Shown here one piece after another: positions 26,883 to 39,471 of a DNA stretch of 64,000 nt. The stretch is from positions 597,840-661,839 of the forward strand of contig JANPWX010000641.1 of the NCBI GenBank assembly GCA_024734555.1, in the 5' to 3' direction. Positions within the stretch are counted from its first letter, which is position 1, and every line of letters begins with the position of its first letter. This DNA comes from Trochalopteron elliotii. Lineage: Eukaryota; Chordata; Aves; Passeriformes; Leiothrichidae. Under the pieces are notes generated by a model. It was not told the origin of the DNA. It worked only from the letters and a program-made list of their open reading frames with translations, and made no database searches. The translations under genes were made by a program, and so were the position numbers.

Positions 26883-29800
26883 TCAGCTGGTGAACTTACG
26901 AGGTACGTGGCCTGCATAGGTCGGTATGAGTCCAGCACGGCTGTAAATTTTGGTGTCTGGCCAGTGTGTCAGAGGGAATCTCGTGCCCAATGTATAAGGT
27001 GGATTTCTCTCCAAAAGCTGGAAAACAAAACAAAAAACCCCCACAACAACATGGAACAGTTTATTTTAAAACATACTATTTTTACCAAAGTCATGTGCTT
27101 TGACTCTGCATTATATAAAATATTTAAGTCAACATAAAGCAAGTCTCTTTCCAGTCCTGCATTCTTCTAATTAAGAGCTACATTGCATTGTCCCTTTTTC
27201 CACTCCATAATTTTTTCTCCTGGCAGGTGCTGGCAGCAGTCCCTGCCAATTCATCCCCCATGCCCACAGCATGGCCCAGGTGCTGTCCTTGGGATCCCTG
27301 CAGACCAGGCTGCAGAGATTTATTCCCTTGAGGATCATCCCCAAGTCCCGAAGGCCTCGTGCTCCTACTCTGCTGTCCCTGGAGCTGGGCTGTGCTGTGG
27401 CTGTGTTTGGGTTTAACCCCCTTTGTGTTTTTCCATGAGTCCCACCAACAGGAATAGCCTGGAATTCCAAGGCCAGGAGGAACAGGAAAGCTTTTGGGGT
27501 GTTAACTGAAGGAAAAGTGTGAATCATCTCCTGCCCTCTGAGGCCGGACACAGGCGAGGGCTGGGCAGCAGGGTGGGTGTCACAGCTCTGCAGCCACAGA
27601 ACCCCAGAGGTGTCCCTGGAGCCGTGCCTGGGATATGGGTCACGGAGCCCTTTGTGCCTGGGATGGAGCCCAGGCTGCGGCTCCTCAAGAGGATTTTTGC
27701 TGTGCCTTGCTGCAGGCAGCAAGCAGTGATCCATGGCACATCTGTAACCGAGGACAACAAAGATTTAGGGCAGGGGATTAGTGGCTCGAAGTCAGAAGCC
27801 ATCTTAGCTAGAAATGTGATGTGATTCTCCTTTCAGAGTGCCTGCTCCTCCGCTGCTGCCAGCGCTGCCAGCCCGGGCTCGGCTGAATCCCGCGGCGGAC
27901 GGACACATCCCCGGCTGACTCACGGCACGGCAGGCGTGTCTGCGGGCATCAGGGGCAGAAAGCCTCGGCAAACAGCAGACGCAGGGATGAACACCCGGGT
28001 TTTGCTCTGTTTGCTCCATTTCAATCCCGAACCACGGCAGCAGGGCAGGAGATGGAAGGCAGCGCCGGGAAATAAATTTAATCCGAAACACGCCGCTGCT
28101 CTGCCCGCTGACTCATTACTGCTCAGCTGATTTCTCTGAGCTGGGGATCCTCAGTCTGGGGCGTTTTTCCTACATCAGCCCCATACGCTCGGGGATGAAG
28201 GCACGGCAGTGTATCCCGGGGAGCAGGAAGGGCTGGGATGTCTCAGCCTGTATTTAACGCGCTGGACCAGCGAGGCTGCTGCGTCCCCGGGATCTCCGCA
28301 TCCGAGGATCTCACGCCATCCTGGGGGCAGGGAGGGACGCGTAGCTCTGAATGCAAACTATCAACTGCTGCGGGAGGGGTGTCGTTTTCCCGTGCCGGAG
28401 GATTATGTGTCATTGTATGGGAGCTCTTACAGCAAGGGGACAAGAGTTTTTCAGGGGGGGATGTTTCTGCATCTTTCCCGAAAGGAGGAGAAAGAAGGTG
28501 AGATTGCTTTAAGACAAATTGTGTTAGGAAAGGAAAAAGCCTTACAACCAATTAAAAGACATTTCACAGGAAGCCACCAGCACTGCCAACCAGACAGAGA
28601 AGATGTATTCCATAAGGGAAGTGCAGATAGTTGCATCCTGTATTTCTGCACCCAGAGCAACATTTTTAACAGCCACTCTTGACCTAGCCCTCAACAGATT
28701 TCCTTAATCCTTTTATGAACTCATAAATAACTTCCCTAACCCATAAATATGAACTTCCCTTAATGTCCCAAGGAAACAAGTTACAAAATTTAATTACTGG
28801 TGTTTTTTTCCATGTTACCTAACAGAGTTTGATTTTGCTTGTACTTGTACCCCAGTTCTAATTTGACTACAGAAAATTCAGGTGGATCAGCATTATGCAG
28901 ATTCTTATTTCAATAATCTATAATAATAATAATCTAGGATCTACCTGGCGTCGGTCAAATTCCTTCATGGCTTTGTTCACAGATGGGATGAAGGTCATGC
29001 CAACGGTGTCAGCAATGCAGGGGATGAATCCAGCATACCCTTTGGGTGGAGGGAAAAGAGAACATTTTCTGCTTGAGAACAGGCAATGATCATTTAAAGA
29101 TCGACCACTCTGACAGTGGAGGAGCCTGGGATGGACATAAAACCTTAAAGTATAGGAAGGAAAAATTAATCTATTTAAATTGTAAAATTAACTCTGACAT
29201 GTGAGGTATCTTCTCTGAAAGAGGTTTTTTTTCCTTATGATTCCCAAGGAAAACACAATGGCCTGAACTGATTTTTGTTTGTCTCCATGTGGTATGGAAG
29301 GACCATTTCATTATCTTAGTCCTTTTTTTTTTTAACATCTACAGCTCTTTCTCTTGATTTAATACATATTCAGGGGCTAGCAACTGGATGTCCAACCTTT
29401 TTTCCTCATCTGCTGTGCCTATCCAACAAATTCCCACAACAGAAACCTTATAAGTCTAAAACTACATAAAACCTAGCGAGGTAGAACCTGAAAGCAGCCC
29501 AAACTCCCTCTTTCCCAAGAAATGCTTTGGAGAGAGAACTTTGTCTTCTGCACCCTAGAGCACGGGCACTCTCTCATTTTAACTGAAATATGGTGATCCC
29601 TGTATTCCCATGATCCAGTGCAGAGTGAAGGATCCCTGCACTCACACATTCACTCTTCACAGAGAAGGATCCCACCTGCTGCAGTTGGATCCTTGAGGGG
29701 GGAGCTCAGCCCTTCACCCATCACAGGTCTCCTGCTGCACAGGAATGTTCTCCCAGAGCAAGGGGGGAGGTTGTAGAACACCCCTTGTAGGACAGAGTTT

Positions 29801-32800
29801 ATGCCTTTATGATGGTGCCCTACATCCCTGTGTGTGGTTTTGGTGATTCAGGAAAATGTCTGATTTCAAAGAGATGAATAACCTCCCCAGCAGGGTGGGG
29901 CAGAGCCCAAGGACTAGCTCTCCTCACCCTCTGGAGCTTGGCCCCACAGCTGCAGGGTATTGAGGTGGTTTCTGAATCCCTTCCACTGCCCATGGGCACA
30001 GAGTGACATCCACAGGGTGACAGCATCCCAAAGAAATACCCTTGCAGGGAGAGCAGCAGGGATATTTTCCATCCCAAGCAAGCTGGAGCCTGTGGGCAAT
30101 GCCATGAGGTTTCCCCATGGGGGAGAAGGGTCACATCATTTCCTCAGAGGTGGCCTCATGCCCTCCCTGTGTTTTACCTGTAATGACTTTCTGCTGGATG
30201 GCATTTGGGACAGGCAGCACTGGCAATGTGTAATCTGCTGTTGCCCCTCCTGGCAGTGTCACACCTCTGGTTTCTAGCTGCTAAAAACAGAAAGAGAAAT
30301 AAAATAAAGCACCAGTAAAACTCACTTCTTCCCTCAGCTCCACTCTTTAAATCACTGCCAGGACCTGGGAACGACAACTGCCATTTCCAGTTCTTCCCAG
30401 CTTTACACTAAGAGCTACCCCAGCGATTTCTGGGAAAGTCAAATTACAAGATGAGCACGTAGCAGACCTGGAAGAGGTTTGCAAAATCCCCATGGAGAGC
30501 AAGAGGAGCTTTGGGCACTGAGCTCCTGTGCAAATCTGTTTCTGGGGGCAAGGAGCAGGAGTGCCCCTTCTTGGGATTTACATCCAAGCCAGCTTTTGAC
30601 TCCATGCGTCAAAGCTCTAATCTCTGCCTTCAGAGGATTTGCAGAGCCATGGCTGAAGGAATGTGACAAAGGCTGTTGCTGGGTCCAGATGAAATAAAAG
30701 GTTGTTTTTTTTTTTTTTAAATACATGTAATAATTAAAAAAAAAATTACAAAAACGTAAAACATGTTGGTCTGGAGAAATGTTTGGCTGTGCTGTGCCAA
30801 CAGCCCCCAGCTCCACAGGCAAATCCCAGTACTGGTGTTCAAAGGAGAGATAATGATGGTGGGAAATTCAGATAGGGGCAGATACAGGGTCAGAAACCCA
30901 ACCAAAGGTGCTGGGACTGCTCTCTTTTGGGGAGGAGGAGGAGGAGGAAGGCAGCACCAGGGCTCCAAGGACACTCTAAGGAAGCACAAGCCTGGCTGCC
31001 CAGCACAGCATAACACACCTTTAGGGACTGGGATTGAAGCCAAACCCACCCAAATGAGAAATTAAGCTTTTTTGATTGGGAAGCATAATTAACAACCAAA
31101 ACCATATCCTGAAGATGGAGTAGATTTGCTGCTGCTGGAAACATTTGTGTGCCTGATCTTTCTCTACACAAACTCTCTGTGCCCCTGCCACTCACACCCC
31201 CCACCCCCCAAGCTCCCCCCCAGGGCCACTCACCGTTTTGCTCCCTCCGTAGTTACACTGGCCTGTTTCTCTACAGCTACAGTGGCCTGTTGCTGCACAG
31301 TTACACTGTCCTGTTCCAATCAATCTTCCCAGGACACCAGCCAGGGGGGGTTTGACCACCTCCCTCTCCATCTCCTCGGCTGCGGGGTGCAGGGCCGGCC
31401 CCCACCGCTGCTCCGGGGGCATCCAGCTCTGCTGGGCACCACTCACAGCCATGCCAGGGGGGCACTGCCACTGCCTGGGGTCCATGGGGGTCATCATCTG
31501 CTCCTGGGGCAGCCAGCTCTTCCTTAGACTGGACACAGCAATGCCCGAGGGGGACTGCCACTGCCTGGGGTCTGTGGGGGTCATCATCTGCTCCTGGGGG
31601 ACCCAGGTCTGCTGGGCACTGGGCACAGCTGTGCCAGGGGGGCCCTGCCAGTTCCTGGGGTCCATGTGGGTCATCATGGGCTCCTCCGGCACCGGCGTGG
31701 TGAGAGGCTGTGGCCCCAGGGGTATTTCAGGAGGGCTCTCAATGGGCTGGTAGGTGACATATCCTGAAGGACAGACACTGAGTTAGGGGATAGGCATGGC
31801 CCAAAGAGGATGAGGGATCCCCATTATCCCTCTGAGAGGATGGGAAGGAGCCTGGAGGTCAATGGTGTAGAATCAGAATAGCTCGAGTTGGAAGAGACCA
31901 CAAGGATCCTCTCCATGGCTGTGTCATCAACCCCATCAATAAACCAGCCTGCACAGAAAACCAGCACAAATCCAAGTTAAATAACATTCATTCCAACTGG
32001 CACCTAAATGGTAAAATATCATCTGGCAAGTTAAAAAGTAAAAAAGGGGGAAAAAAAACCCTCAATCCTTAAATCCACGTGGCTGTGTCAGCCCACCCCA
32101 AACACAGCCCCCTCCGAGGAATTCTTGCTCTGGCACTGTTGCTTCTCATCGAGGAAAGGATCTGCTGTAACACTGGAAAAAAATTATCTTACATCCAGCA
32201 AATGCTACGTATCTCCACTGTGAACGAGGGACAGAGCCCTGTGACTTGAGATTCTGCAGGGACAGCTGAGCTTGGCAACTTCTGTCTGATTTTCCCTTAA
32301 AAATCTCCCATGACGTGGCTCCCCAGGTGCCCCAGCCCCTGTGACCCCCTGGCTCAGGCACTTTCTCTTCCTCTGTGCCAGCAGTGAAACACATTTCCCT
32401 CGTCCTCTGTAGTTCCAGAGGAGGATCACCCCTCCACCCCAGTCACCTTTTCCTTACTGGAAAACTGTTACTATGTCAGCCCTGTCTTTTTAAAACAAAC
32501 CAAATTCCTGCCATTTTTGTGCACACAGGTCATTTTTTTCCAGGTCATTACAGCCTTCCTCTGAGCTTCCCTTGGGAGCACATCTGCATCCCGGGGCTGA
32601 GCCCGGGGAATGAGGCACCTCCTTCCAGCAGGGGCTCCATCTGCAGACAGCCCATTCATCTGCAGTGCTGGATTACTGCTGGACTCAGTCTCAGAGGTTT
32701 TTTCCAGGCTGAATGATTCCATGATTTCTGCAAATCCGCAGAAATCAGCAAAATCTGCCCTTTTCTGCACGAGTATAAACTTTTGGTGGGCATTTAGGTG

Positions 32801-35800
32801 TGCAGTGTGCCCATAAGTACATAATAATGTGTATATATCCTGTATACAACTTGGTGAAATATATGCTCTATACAACTGAATTATCAAGTGCCCAGGCAGG
32901 CACCAAAATAAAGAAAAATCCTTGATTAAAATGAATTTTCAATCCAATGTGCAAATTTTAAGGCAGGTTTATTTTTACTTCATTATTAATAAGAATGTTG
33001 AATCTACTCTTTCTCCCACAAACCAAAGGAAAAGGAAACTTAGGTTGTTCTGTACTTGAGAAATCCATATGAGCTCCTTTTTATGGCCCTGGGGTTTGCA
33101 AACTGATTGATCCTGAAAGGCTGCACAGTGAGGCATGAAATGAAAAGCCAGGAGAGCACAGTGCTTTTGATTTGAGTAAATATCCACATTTTCAGGTCAG
33201 GTTCCTGGGGAGGGGCTGCCTGCACACTTGGCCTGTGCCACAACCAGTTCCAGCATGGATGGTGGATAATTCAGCACATCCCTGGCTGATATCATGGAGT
33301 CACAGAATGTCCTGAGCTGGAAGGGACCCACCAGGATCATCCCAACCCCTGTCCCTGCACAGACCCCCCAACAGTCCCACCCTGGCCATCCCTGGCAGGG
33401 CTGTCCAAAGGCTCCTGGAGCTCTGGCAGCCTCGGGGCCGTGCCCATTCCCTGGGGAGCCTGGGCAGTGCCTGAACCCTCTGGGGGAAGAACCTTGCCCT
33501 GATATCCAGCCTAAACTCCCCTGACAGAGCTCCAGCCCTTCCCTGGTCACCAGAGTGAAGAGATCCCCAACAGCAGAGCCTGATTTCACTTCCAGCAAGA
33601 AAACAAATGGGATTCAACTGATAGAAACTAGCAAAGTACTTGGTGCCCATCAACAAGACTTTATCAAAGCCAAACCTTGAGAAAAAATCTTGAGACCGAG
33701 TTTGCTAAAAGCAGCCACTGGCCTGACCCTGCCATGAGCTCTTTGATCACCATCACATAAAACATCCAGAAGGACACCAGGCAGCACCTGGGGAGGGTTT
33801 AAAGGATTGTACAGGGCCAGCTGGACAGCAGGAGCTGTTGGTGACCTTATCAGCACAGCCAGGGGTGGTTCTTCAGGACCTCACTAATGAGCAGCAAACA
33901 TGAGCTCTGGCATTGGCATCAGGAGAGAACCAGAAAAATGAGAGAGCAACTGGGTGAACTGGTTAGTTGGGTCTGTCCAAGCTGTGTTTTAGACCGAGGA
34001 AATGCAAATGCAAATCTCCAGGCATGAAGCCTGTAAACACCACCTGCAGTGGAGGCCTGGATCCTGGAAAACAGGGCCAGGAGGAGCAGAGAATTTGCCA
34101 CAAGTTTGCAAGAAGCTGCACGGCCCAAATTCCCAGTGAGAAATGAGAAAGCAACACTTTGGTGTGGCCATCCCCAGGGAAATAAAGACCCAGAAATAAA
34201 GACATGGGCACATCATCCCTGTGCTCAGCCTGGAGGAAACTCACTGCCACTGCCCAGGGCATCCACAACAACCACGGCTCAGCCATGGGATGGGACGTGA
34301 CAAATGTGTCCCCAAAGGATGGAACATCCCCACAGGGCAACCCTGCTGTGCTGTGGGGCTGCTCAGCAGGGACCAGGCACTCTGCCCAAGGGGCTGGGAC
34401 TTGGTAGGAGATTCCTGCAGATTCCCAGTGTTGGGAATCCACATGAACCTGTCTCAGTGTTTGATGGAGGAAATGGGGCCTGTTAGCAAAGTGGGAAAAG
34501 GAAAGGAGGGAAAGGAGGGAAAGGGAAAGCACAGGAGCTCTTCTGCTGAGCTAAGGAGGAGCAGCAAGGAGCAGAATTAATGCCAAGCTGTCAGAGCTCA
34601 GAGCAGAGTGAGCTCTGCACCAGGCAGGTGAGCTGGGAGACCAGACCTTCCCCAAAAAGATGGATTTTAGCCAGTGGAACTGGGGTGGTTTTGACTGGGA
34701 TAGAGGTAACGTTCTTTATTTCTTTTATAATACAGGCCATGTTTAGGGTTTGTGAGCAGGCAGCTGTACGGGGTGTAGTTGCCAGCCAGGGTTTAACCAC
34801 AACAGGAATTCTGGAAGAACTGGGGACTGAGTTAATGATATGCCATAAAATCACTTATGAGATAACCTGGGAACTGAAACTCTCCTCTCCACAACATGAG
34901 AATCTCCATCCCCATGAGCTGAGGCCAAGGGCTCCAGCTCCTCACTCTGCTGCTCTCCAGATGTCAGTACTCCTACACCAGAGCTGTGATTGCTCCAAGG
35001 AAAATATCCCATTTCATCCAGCAGCCTACCCAGGACAGGCAGGCAGACTCCAGTGCTGGTAATTAACACTGTGCTCATTAGCAGGGTCCATTTGCTCACC
35101 TGGATGATCGATCTGGTAACGGAGCTCCAGGAGGTTTTCCTTGTTGTCCAGAGGTGCCAGCAGGGAGTGGGGGCTCTTACTGACCATGGGGTCCAGCAGC
35201 AGTTTGTGGGTGGTTCTGCCAAAGGTGTCCCCAAACCTGAAGGTGAACTGAGGAACGTAGCCCCCATAGCTGAGGAGGAAACCAAACAGGAGCCATCACT
35301 GAGATGGCAGTGGGAGATGTCCACTGGTGGGGTCATCATGGAATCTCAGACTGGTTTGGGCTGGAAGGGACCTTAAAGCCCATTCAGTGCCACCCCTGCC
35401 ATGGGCAGGGACACCTCCCACTGTCCCAGGCTGCTCCAAGCCCCAGTGTCCAGCCTGGCCTTGGGCACTGCCAGGGATCCAGGGGCAGCCACAGCACAAA
35501 CACGTGTCCAGGGTCCCCACCCCACAGCAGGGCTTGGAGAGCCTGGCTGTGCCTGTCCCCAGGCCATGTCCTGCTGCCAGCAGGGACAGCTCCAGGCATA
35601 GGGATGTCCTGAGTTGCAGTGGAAGCTCAGCCACCCCTCCTGTTCCTGCTCCTCACTGCCCTCCCAGCCTGGCTCTTTGGGGATGGGATGATCCTTCACT
35701 GCCTGATTCCTGCAGGATAAAGGTTGTTCCCATCCCCAACATCACATGGCCACGTTGCCTTGTAGCTGCTGGGGTTCTCCCTGCCCAGCTGAAGGCAGGC

Positions 35801-38800
35801 CCAGAACTGGGGCTCCTGTTTACTGAACATCTCAGGCACAGTTTGGGTTGGAAGGGACCATAAAAGTCCATTCAGTCCCACCCCTGTCATGGCAGGGACA
35901 CCTCCCACTGTCCCAGGCTGCTCCAAGCCCCATCCAGCCTGGCCTTGGGCACTGCCAGGGATCCAGGGGCAGCCACAGCTTCTCTGGGCACCCTGTGCCA
36001 GGGCCTGCCCACCCTCCCAGGGAATGATTCTTTCCCAATATCCCATCCAGCCCTGCCCTCTGGCAGTGCAAATCTGCTGCAGAGTGTTTGTACCCTGGAA
36101 AGGCCCTGTCCAGGAGCCCAGAGAAGGTGATGGATGGGATGAGCCCGGGTGGAGCAGCAGCATGGGGGGAGAACTGAGAGCACAGGAGTGGTTACACAGG
36201 AGGCCAGGAGGGAGTGCCTGTGTTTCACATGTGTGTGCTCCTCTGGCAGGATGAAAACTGGCTCATCAGTTCCCAGGCATGTGCAGGCAAAGGCCTTTGG
36301 TTCATGGAGAAACATGGGATGAGCTCAGGGAGCAGCACCCGTGGATGGGAACACTCCCAGCACAGCCTGGGCTGCAGTGGCTTTGGCAGCACCAACATCC
36401 ACAATCCCCCAGTAAAACACCATTTCCAGTTCAACGTGCCCCAGTTTAAACTTTGCAGTGCCTCTCTGCTCTGACACACCGTGAGTGACTGAGAAAATCC
36501 CAGTGCCTCTTGTTCAGTATTGACACTCAAAAATCAGAATAATTCCTCACTTGCACCCTCCTCTCTCTGCTCATAGCAAGGAGGGGGCCCAGGCTGATGA
36601 GCCCACCCAGGCAGTGCCTGCCACAGGGGGCACAGGGGAGGGGGTCAGTCCCAGGAACAAACACAGCTCTGTTTTTTGGGATCTCTCCAGCCCCCAATCC
36701 CTGGGATGGGCACTGTGACTTGTTGGTGGCTGAGGGCAGGGCAGGTGTTGGAGCTCTGGCTCTGCTCCCAGTCACCACGAGAAACTCGAGCTGTTCCAGT
36801 CTCAGATTTCCTAATGGTGATGTTATTCCAGCACTGAAGAAAGGTAGAGCAGCCAGTTGCAATGGACAGACAGAAACATTCCATCAATGAGCCCAGCGTG
36901 GACACAGGGATAAAGCCAGATGATGCATGAGGATCATAAGATGATGAGTAAGTACTTTCCCTTCCAAATGGTTTAAACAACAGCAAGCAGAGCTGTGCAT
37001 TTACTCCTGGCAGGTTTCCCCACTCTGCATGCAGGATCCCTCCCTGGCAGCCACCAGAGCAGCTCTGTGCCTCATCCCCAGGGATTCTCAATGAGTCTTG
37101 CAACACAGCTGATAAAACTGAGCAAGGGCACAAATGACACAGCCCAAATAATTACAGGATGGCTGGAGGGATTTTGATCATGGACAAAACAATGGCTGGG
37201 CTGAGAAAAGGCTCCATTCCCCTGCAGTGAACCACAAGGCCCCTGAGCGAGTCTGTCTGGGTGCACAAGGAGGGATCTGCCACAAAGGGAGTTACAAGTG
37301 CTGCTGGTAAAAGCCTGGGGAAGGGATCAGCCTCAGCAGGGCTGTTTGTGCCCCTGTGCTGGGGTGTTGATGAAGAACCCCCTTTTGGGGATCCCTGTTT
37401 GGGGGTTCAGGCTGGTGAGCAGTGAAAACCCACTGGCCTGGGGCTGAGCCCAGCTCAGCCTTCCCTTGCTCAGCCCTATCTCCTCCATCACCACTCCCAG
37501 GCTGCCACCCAAACCTGCTCTGCCTCCCTGGTGGCCAGCAAAGCCTTGGCCCTGGGCCCATCCTCACTTGCCTCCAAGCCCTTCCCAGCTCTGCAGAGCC
37601 AGGCTGTGCCCTGTGCCTGGGGTTCATGGATTGAGCCTTTCTCTGCCCACCCAGACCTTCCCAAGCCAGCCCACTCGTTGGGTTCAGGCTTCCCAGTATT
37701 CTTGAGCACTGTGGTGGCTTTTAGGACTCCTGCTGTGACCATTGCCTGCCCTGAGTGACAACAACGTGCTCTGGTGTTCTCATGGTGTCTGTAAGTTCAC
37801 TGACACAGGTGGGTGCTGCACACCTGAGGACATCCTGGACACAAACCCTCCTCCTGTGACACCCCAGTGCAGGGCTCTGCTGGTGATGCCCTTCAGGCAG
37901 CTCCTCCTCACCCTCAGTACCCAAAGCAGATGCAAAGCATCACCATCAGCACCCAGGGGGGCTCAGGGGGTGCCCTGAGCCTGCACAGCACCCACAGAAA
38001 CAGCAGCAGGATTTGCTTTCTCCTCCTGCCTCCAGAGGTCAAAGCAGCTCTGGAGAGGAGCAGCCCCAGCTGCTGTGTCCATACCAGGGCTCAGAGCTGC
38101 TCCTGAGGGGGCTGCAGGCAGGCAGGGCTGATCAGGGGAAGTTGTTGAGGCTTTTGGGGCTGCAGTTCCAGCCACAGTTTCCTCCTTGCTGTCCCTTGTC
38201 TTTCCCAAGCTGCCAGCACAGCTTTGATGGCACATACAGAATGTCACAGCAGATGGCCACAGCAATGAGTTTAACCCAAAAATCAGTTAAAAACCCTCAG
38301 CCTCAGAGCTTGTGTAAGTGGGAAGGTACAGAGATCAGTAATGGAAAATCCTGCCTGTCACTGCAAGGAGAAGGGCTGATTCCCTCATCACTGCAGGAAC
38401 AGCCTCAAGGAAACGTGCTCCACCCTCTCCCTGTGGCTGGGATCTGCCTCCCCAGACCTGCCCTGCACCACAGCACGTGGCTGGGCATTCCCTGTGCCAG
38501 GGCTCACAGCCTGGCTCACCTCAGCCCGGGCTGATCCCAGGGATTTCATACCCACAGCAGCTGCTTTCCCTGGAGGCCACCCAGTCCTCTCCACCCTCTT
38601 TACACTTCCCAGACCAGGTCTCACCACAAGACCCCACACACAAGGTCTTAATTCTTAATTTCTCCCATTCATAACTTACCTTCTCCCCTGTAACTCATTG
38701 CCTCATATCCTGGGTTTCTTCTTTCCAAGCCTTTAGAGGAGAGTGTCACAAAGGGCTTTGGAAAGAAATCCAACTACTTATGGAGTAGATCACAAGACTT

Positions 38801-39262
38801 CCCAGTGCCTGACCCAGCAGCAGGACAGGGCTCCAGCCCAGTGACCAGAGGGTGTCACATCTGTACAACTATTTAGTCAAAGGTGACTTCCAAAAATCCT
38901 TGATGCAAATATTAAGAGAGTTTGGAAGTTAAACCCTGCTCTGGTGACATTTGGTAGCTTAAAAGAAATGGGGGAAAAGGGGGGAAAATAACCATTTTGG
39001 CTTTGCTCTCCACGTGCTATGGCATGGTCTGTAGCTCTGCCCTTCTGTAAGGTGCTGTTTCTCCTGGAGCTCTGTCTCCTTCAGAGCATGGTTATATGGA
39101 ATATTGAATAACGTCTTTAAAAAAACCCCAAAACATCAAGTCATAAATACTCCTGATCCCAACCACAGCCACTGGCATTGGAAATGGCTGTTTTGGATGA
39201 ACTTACCCAGGAATATGGTAGGGGTTTTGAGGGAAGATGCAGTGTCCCTTGAAGCCTGCCAT
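26883..39262 (-). CDS. CIMIP2A: Ciliary microtubule inner protein 2A (FAM166A)
   Basis: CIMIP2 proteins bind the inner wall of axonemal doublet microtubules in motile cilia and sperm. Exons in transcript order: 39262-39207, 35269-35100, 31763-31234, 30277-30178, 29039-28945, 27017-26900. All have GT-AG borders and matching phases, about 356 codons. The start has a strong context (A at -3, G at +4). Family motifs are clear: PYHIPGYGGYVPQFTFRFG and FGRTTHKLLLDP in exons 1-2, GYAGFIPC and KAMKEFD in exon 5, LTHWPDTKIYSRAGLIPTY in exon 6. Exon 3 holds a lineage-specific tandem expansion of three 30-residue units, then three TGxCxx-type octads. Exon 6 ends at a donor in phase 1. The human protein continues about 30 residues into another exon, which I could not place; read-through instead gives RKFTS and a stop at 26883-26885. 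Introns hold CR1 copies and a 330-bp duplication. Confidence 0.88.
27840..28400. promoter_or_regulatory. CpG-richer intronic patch with two AP-1-like sites
   Basis: Within CIMIP2A intron 5 this patch is richer in CpG than its surroundings. It contains two copies of TGACTCA (27916-27922 and 28109-28115) spaced 193 bases apart, the second close to a GCTCAGC half-site. It could be an enhancer or a minor promoter. No coding exon is supported. Confidence 0.35.
31390..31690 (-). repeat. CIMIP2A: 90-bp in-frame tandem repeat in CIMIP2A exon 3
   Basis: Three 90-bp units recur exactly in phase; the plus-strand landmark 'tcatcatctgctcct' or its variant sits at 31491, 31581 and 31671. Each encodes 30 residues of the form DPRxWQxPxGxAVxxxxxxW(V/L/M)PxEQ. 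A second, shorter repeat follows at about 31236-31310, with three octads starting TG(Q/H)C. Both keep the frame open. Confidence 0.9.
31868..31960 (-). mobile_element. CR1-like LINE fragment
   Basis: A short minus-strand fragment contains the complement of the CR1 3' end ('gagttggaagagaccacaag' on the plus strand). It lies in CIMIP2A intron 2 and is too short for subfamily assignment. Confidence 0.6.
33292..33575 (-). mobile_element. CR1 LINE fragment in CIMIP2A intron 2
   Basis: Minus-strand CR1. Its right half includes 'tccctggcagggctgtccaa' and the complement of the CR1 body. It resembles the plus-strand copy at 59437-59708 and so probably belongs to the same subfamily. Confidence 0.85.
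35334..35490 (-). mobile_element. CR1 LINE fragment beside CIMIP2A exon 2
   Basis: Minus-strand CR1 3' end begins at 'catggaatctcagactggtt' and runs to 'ccagggatccaggggcagcc', where it meets the duplicated 330-bp segment. It lies less than 100 bases from the acceptor of CIMIP2A exon 2. Confidence 0.85.
35492..35824. repeat. Duplicated segment, copy 1
   Basis: About 330 bases are nearly identical to 39472-39791 in the same orientation, with only small indels and substitutions. This copy lies in CIMIP2A intron 1, about 220 bases upstream of exon 2 in transcript orientation. A minus-strand CR1 flanks both copies on the right. Confidence 0.9.
35835..36075 (-). mobile_element. CR1 LINE fragment, right of duplicate copy 1
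   Basis: Minus-strand CR1 with 'ggcagggacacctcccactg' and 'cagccacagcttctctgggc'. The copy at 39795-40100 occupies the same place beside the second duplicate, so the CR1 may have been duplicated along with the segment. Confidence 0.85.
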
Positions 39263-39471
39263 GATGTTACATCTCGTGGTGGGGAGGGGGGGGAAGGAGA
39301 CACAGCTCAGTGCAGTCACCAGGGGAGCCCTCTGTGATGTCAGCCCCCAGCAGGTTCCACCCCTCAGCCTCTCCTGGACACAGCTCTTTCTTTCCCCACC
39401 TGGAAGGTTTGGATGAGCACAGGAATTTCTCAGGGCTCCCAGCAGTGCCAGATGCTCCCCGTGAGTGGCCC

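Noticed and set aside
36214..36474. Plus-strand stretch resembling a C-type lectin fragment
   Set aside because: A few residues such as NWLISSQAC are suggestive, but there is no domain core, the phase leads nowhere and it sits in a CIMIP2A intron.
37742..37978. Cysteine-containing frame considered as an ectodomain exon for the orphan membrane protein
   Set aside because: The stretch with a good donor near 37791 contains stops in the frames compatible with its possible acceptor.
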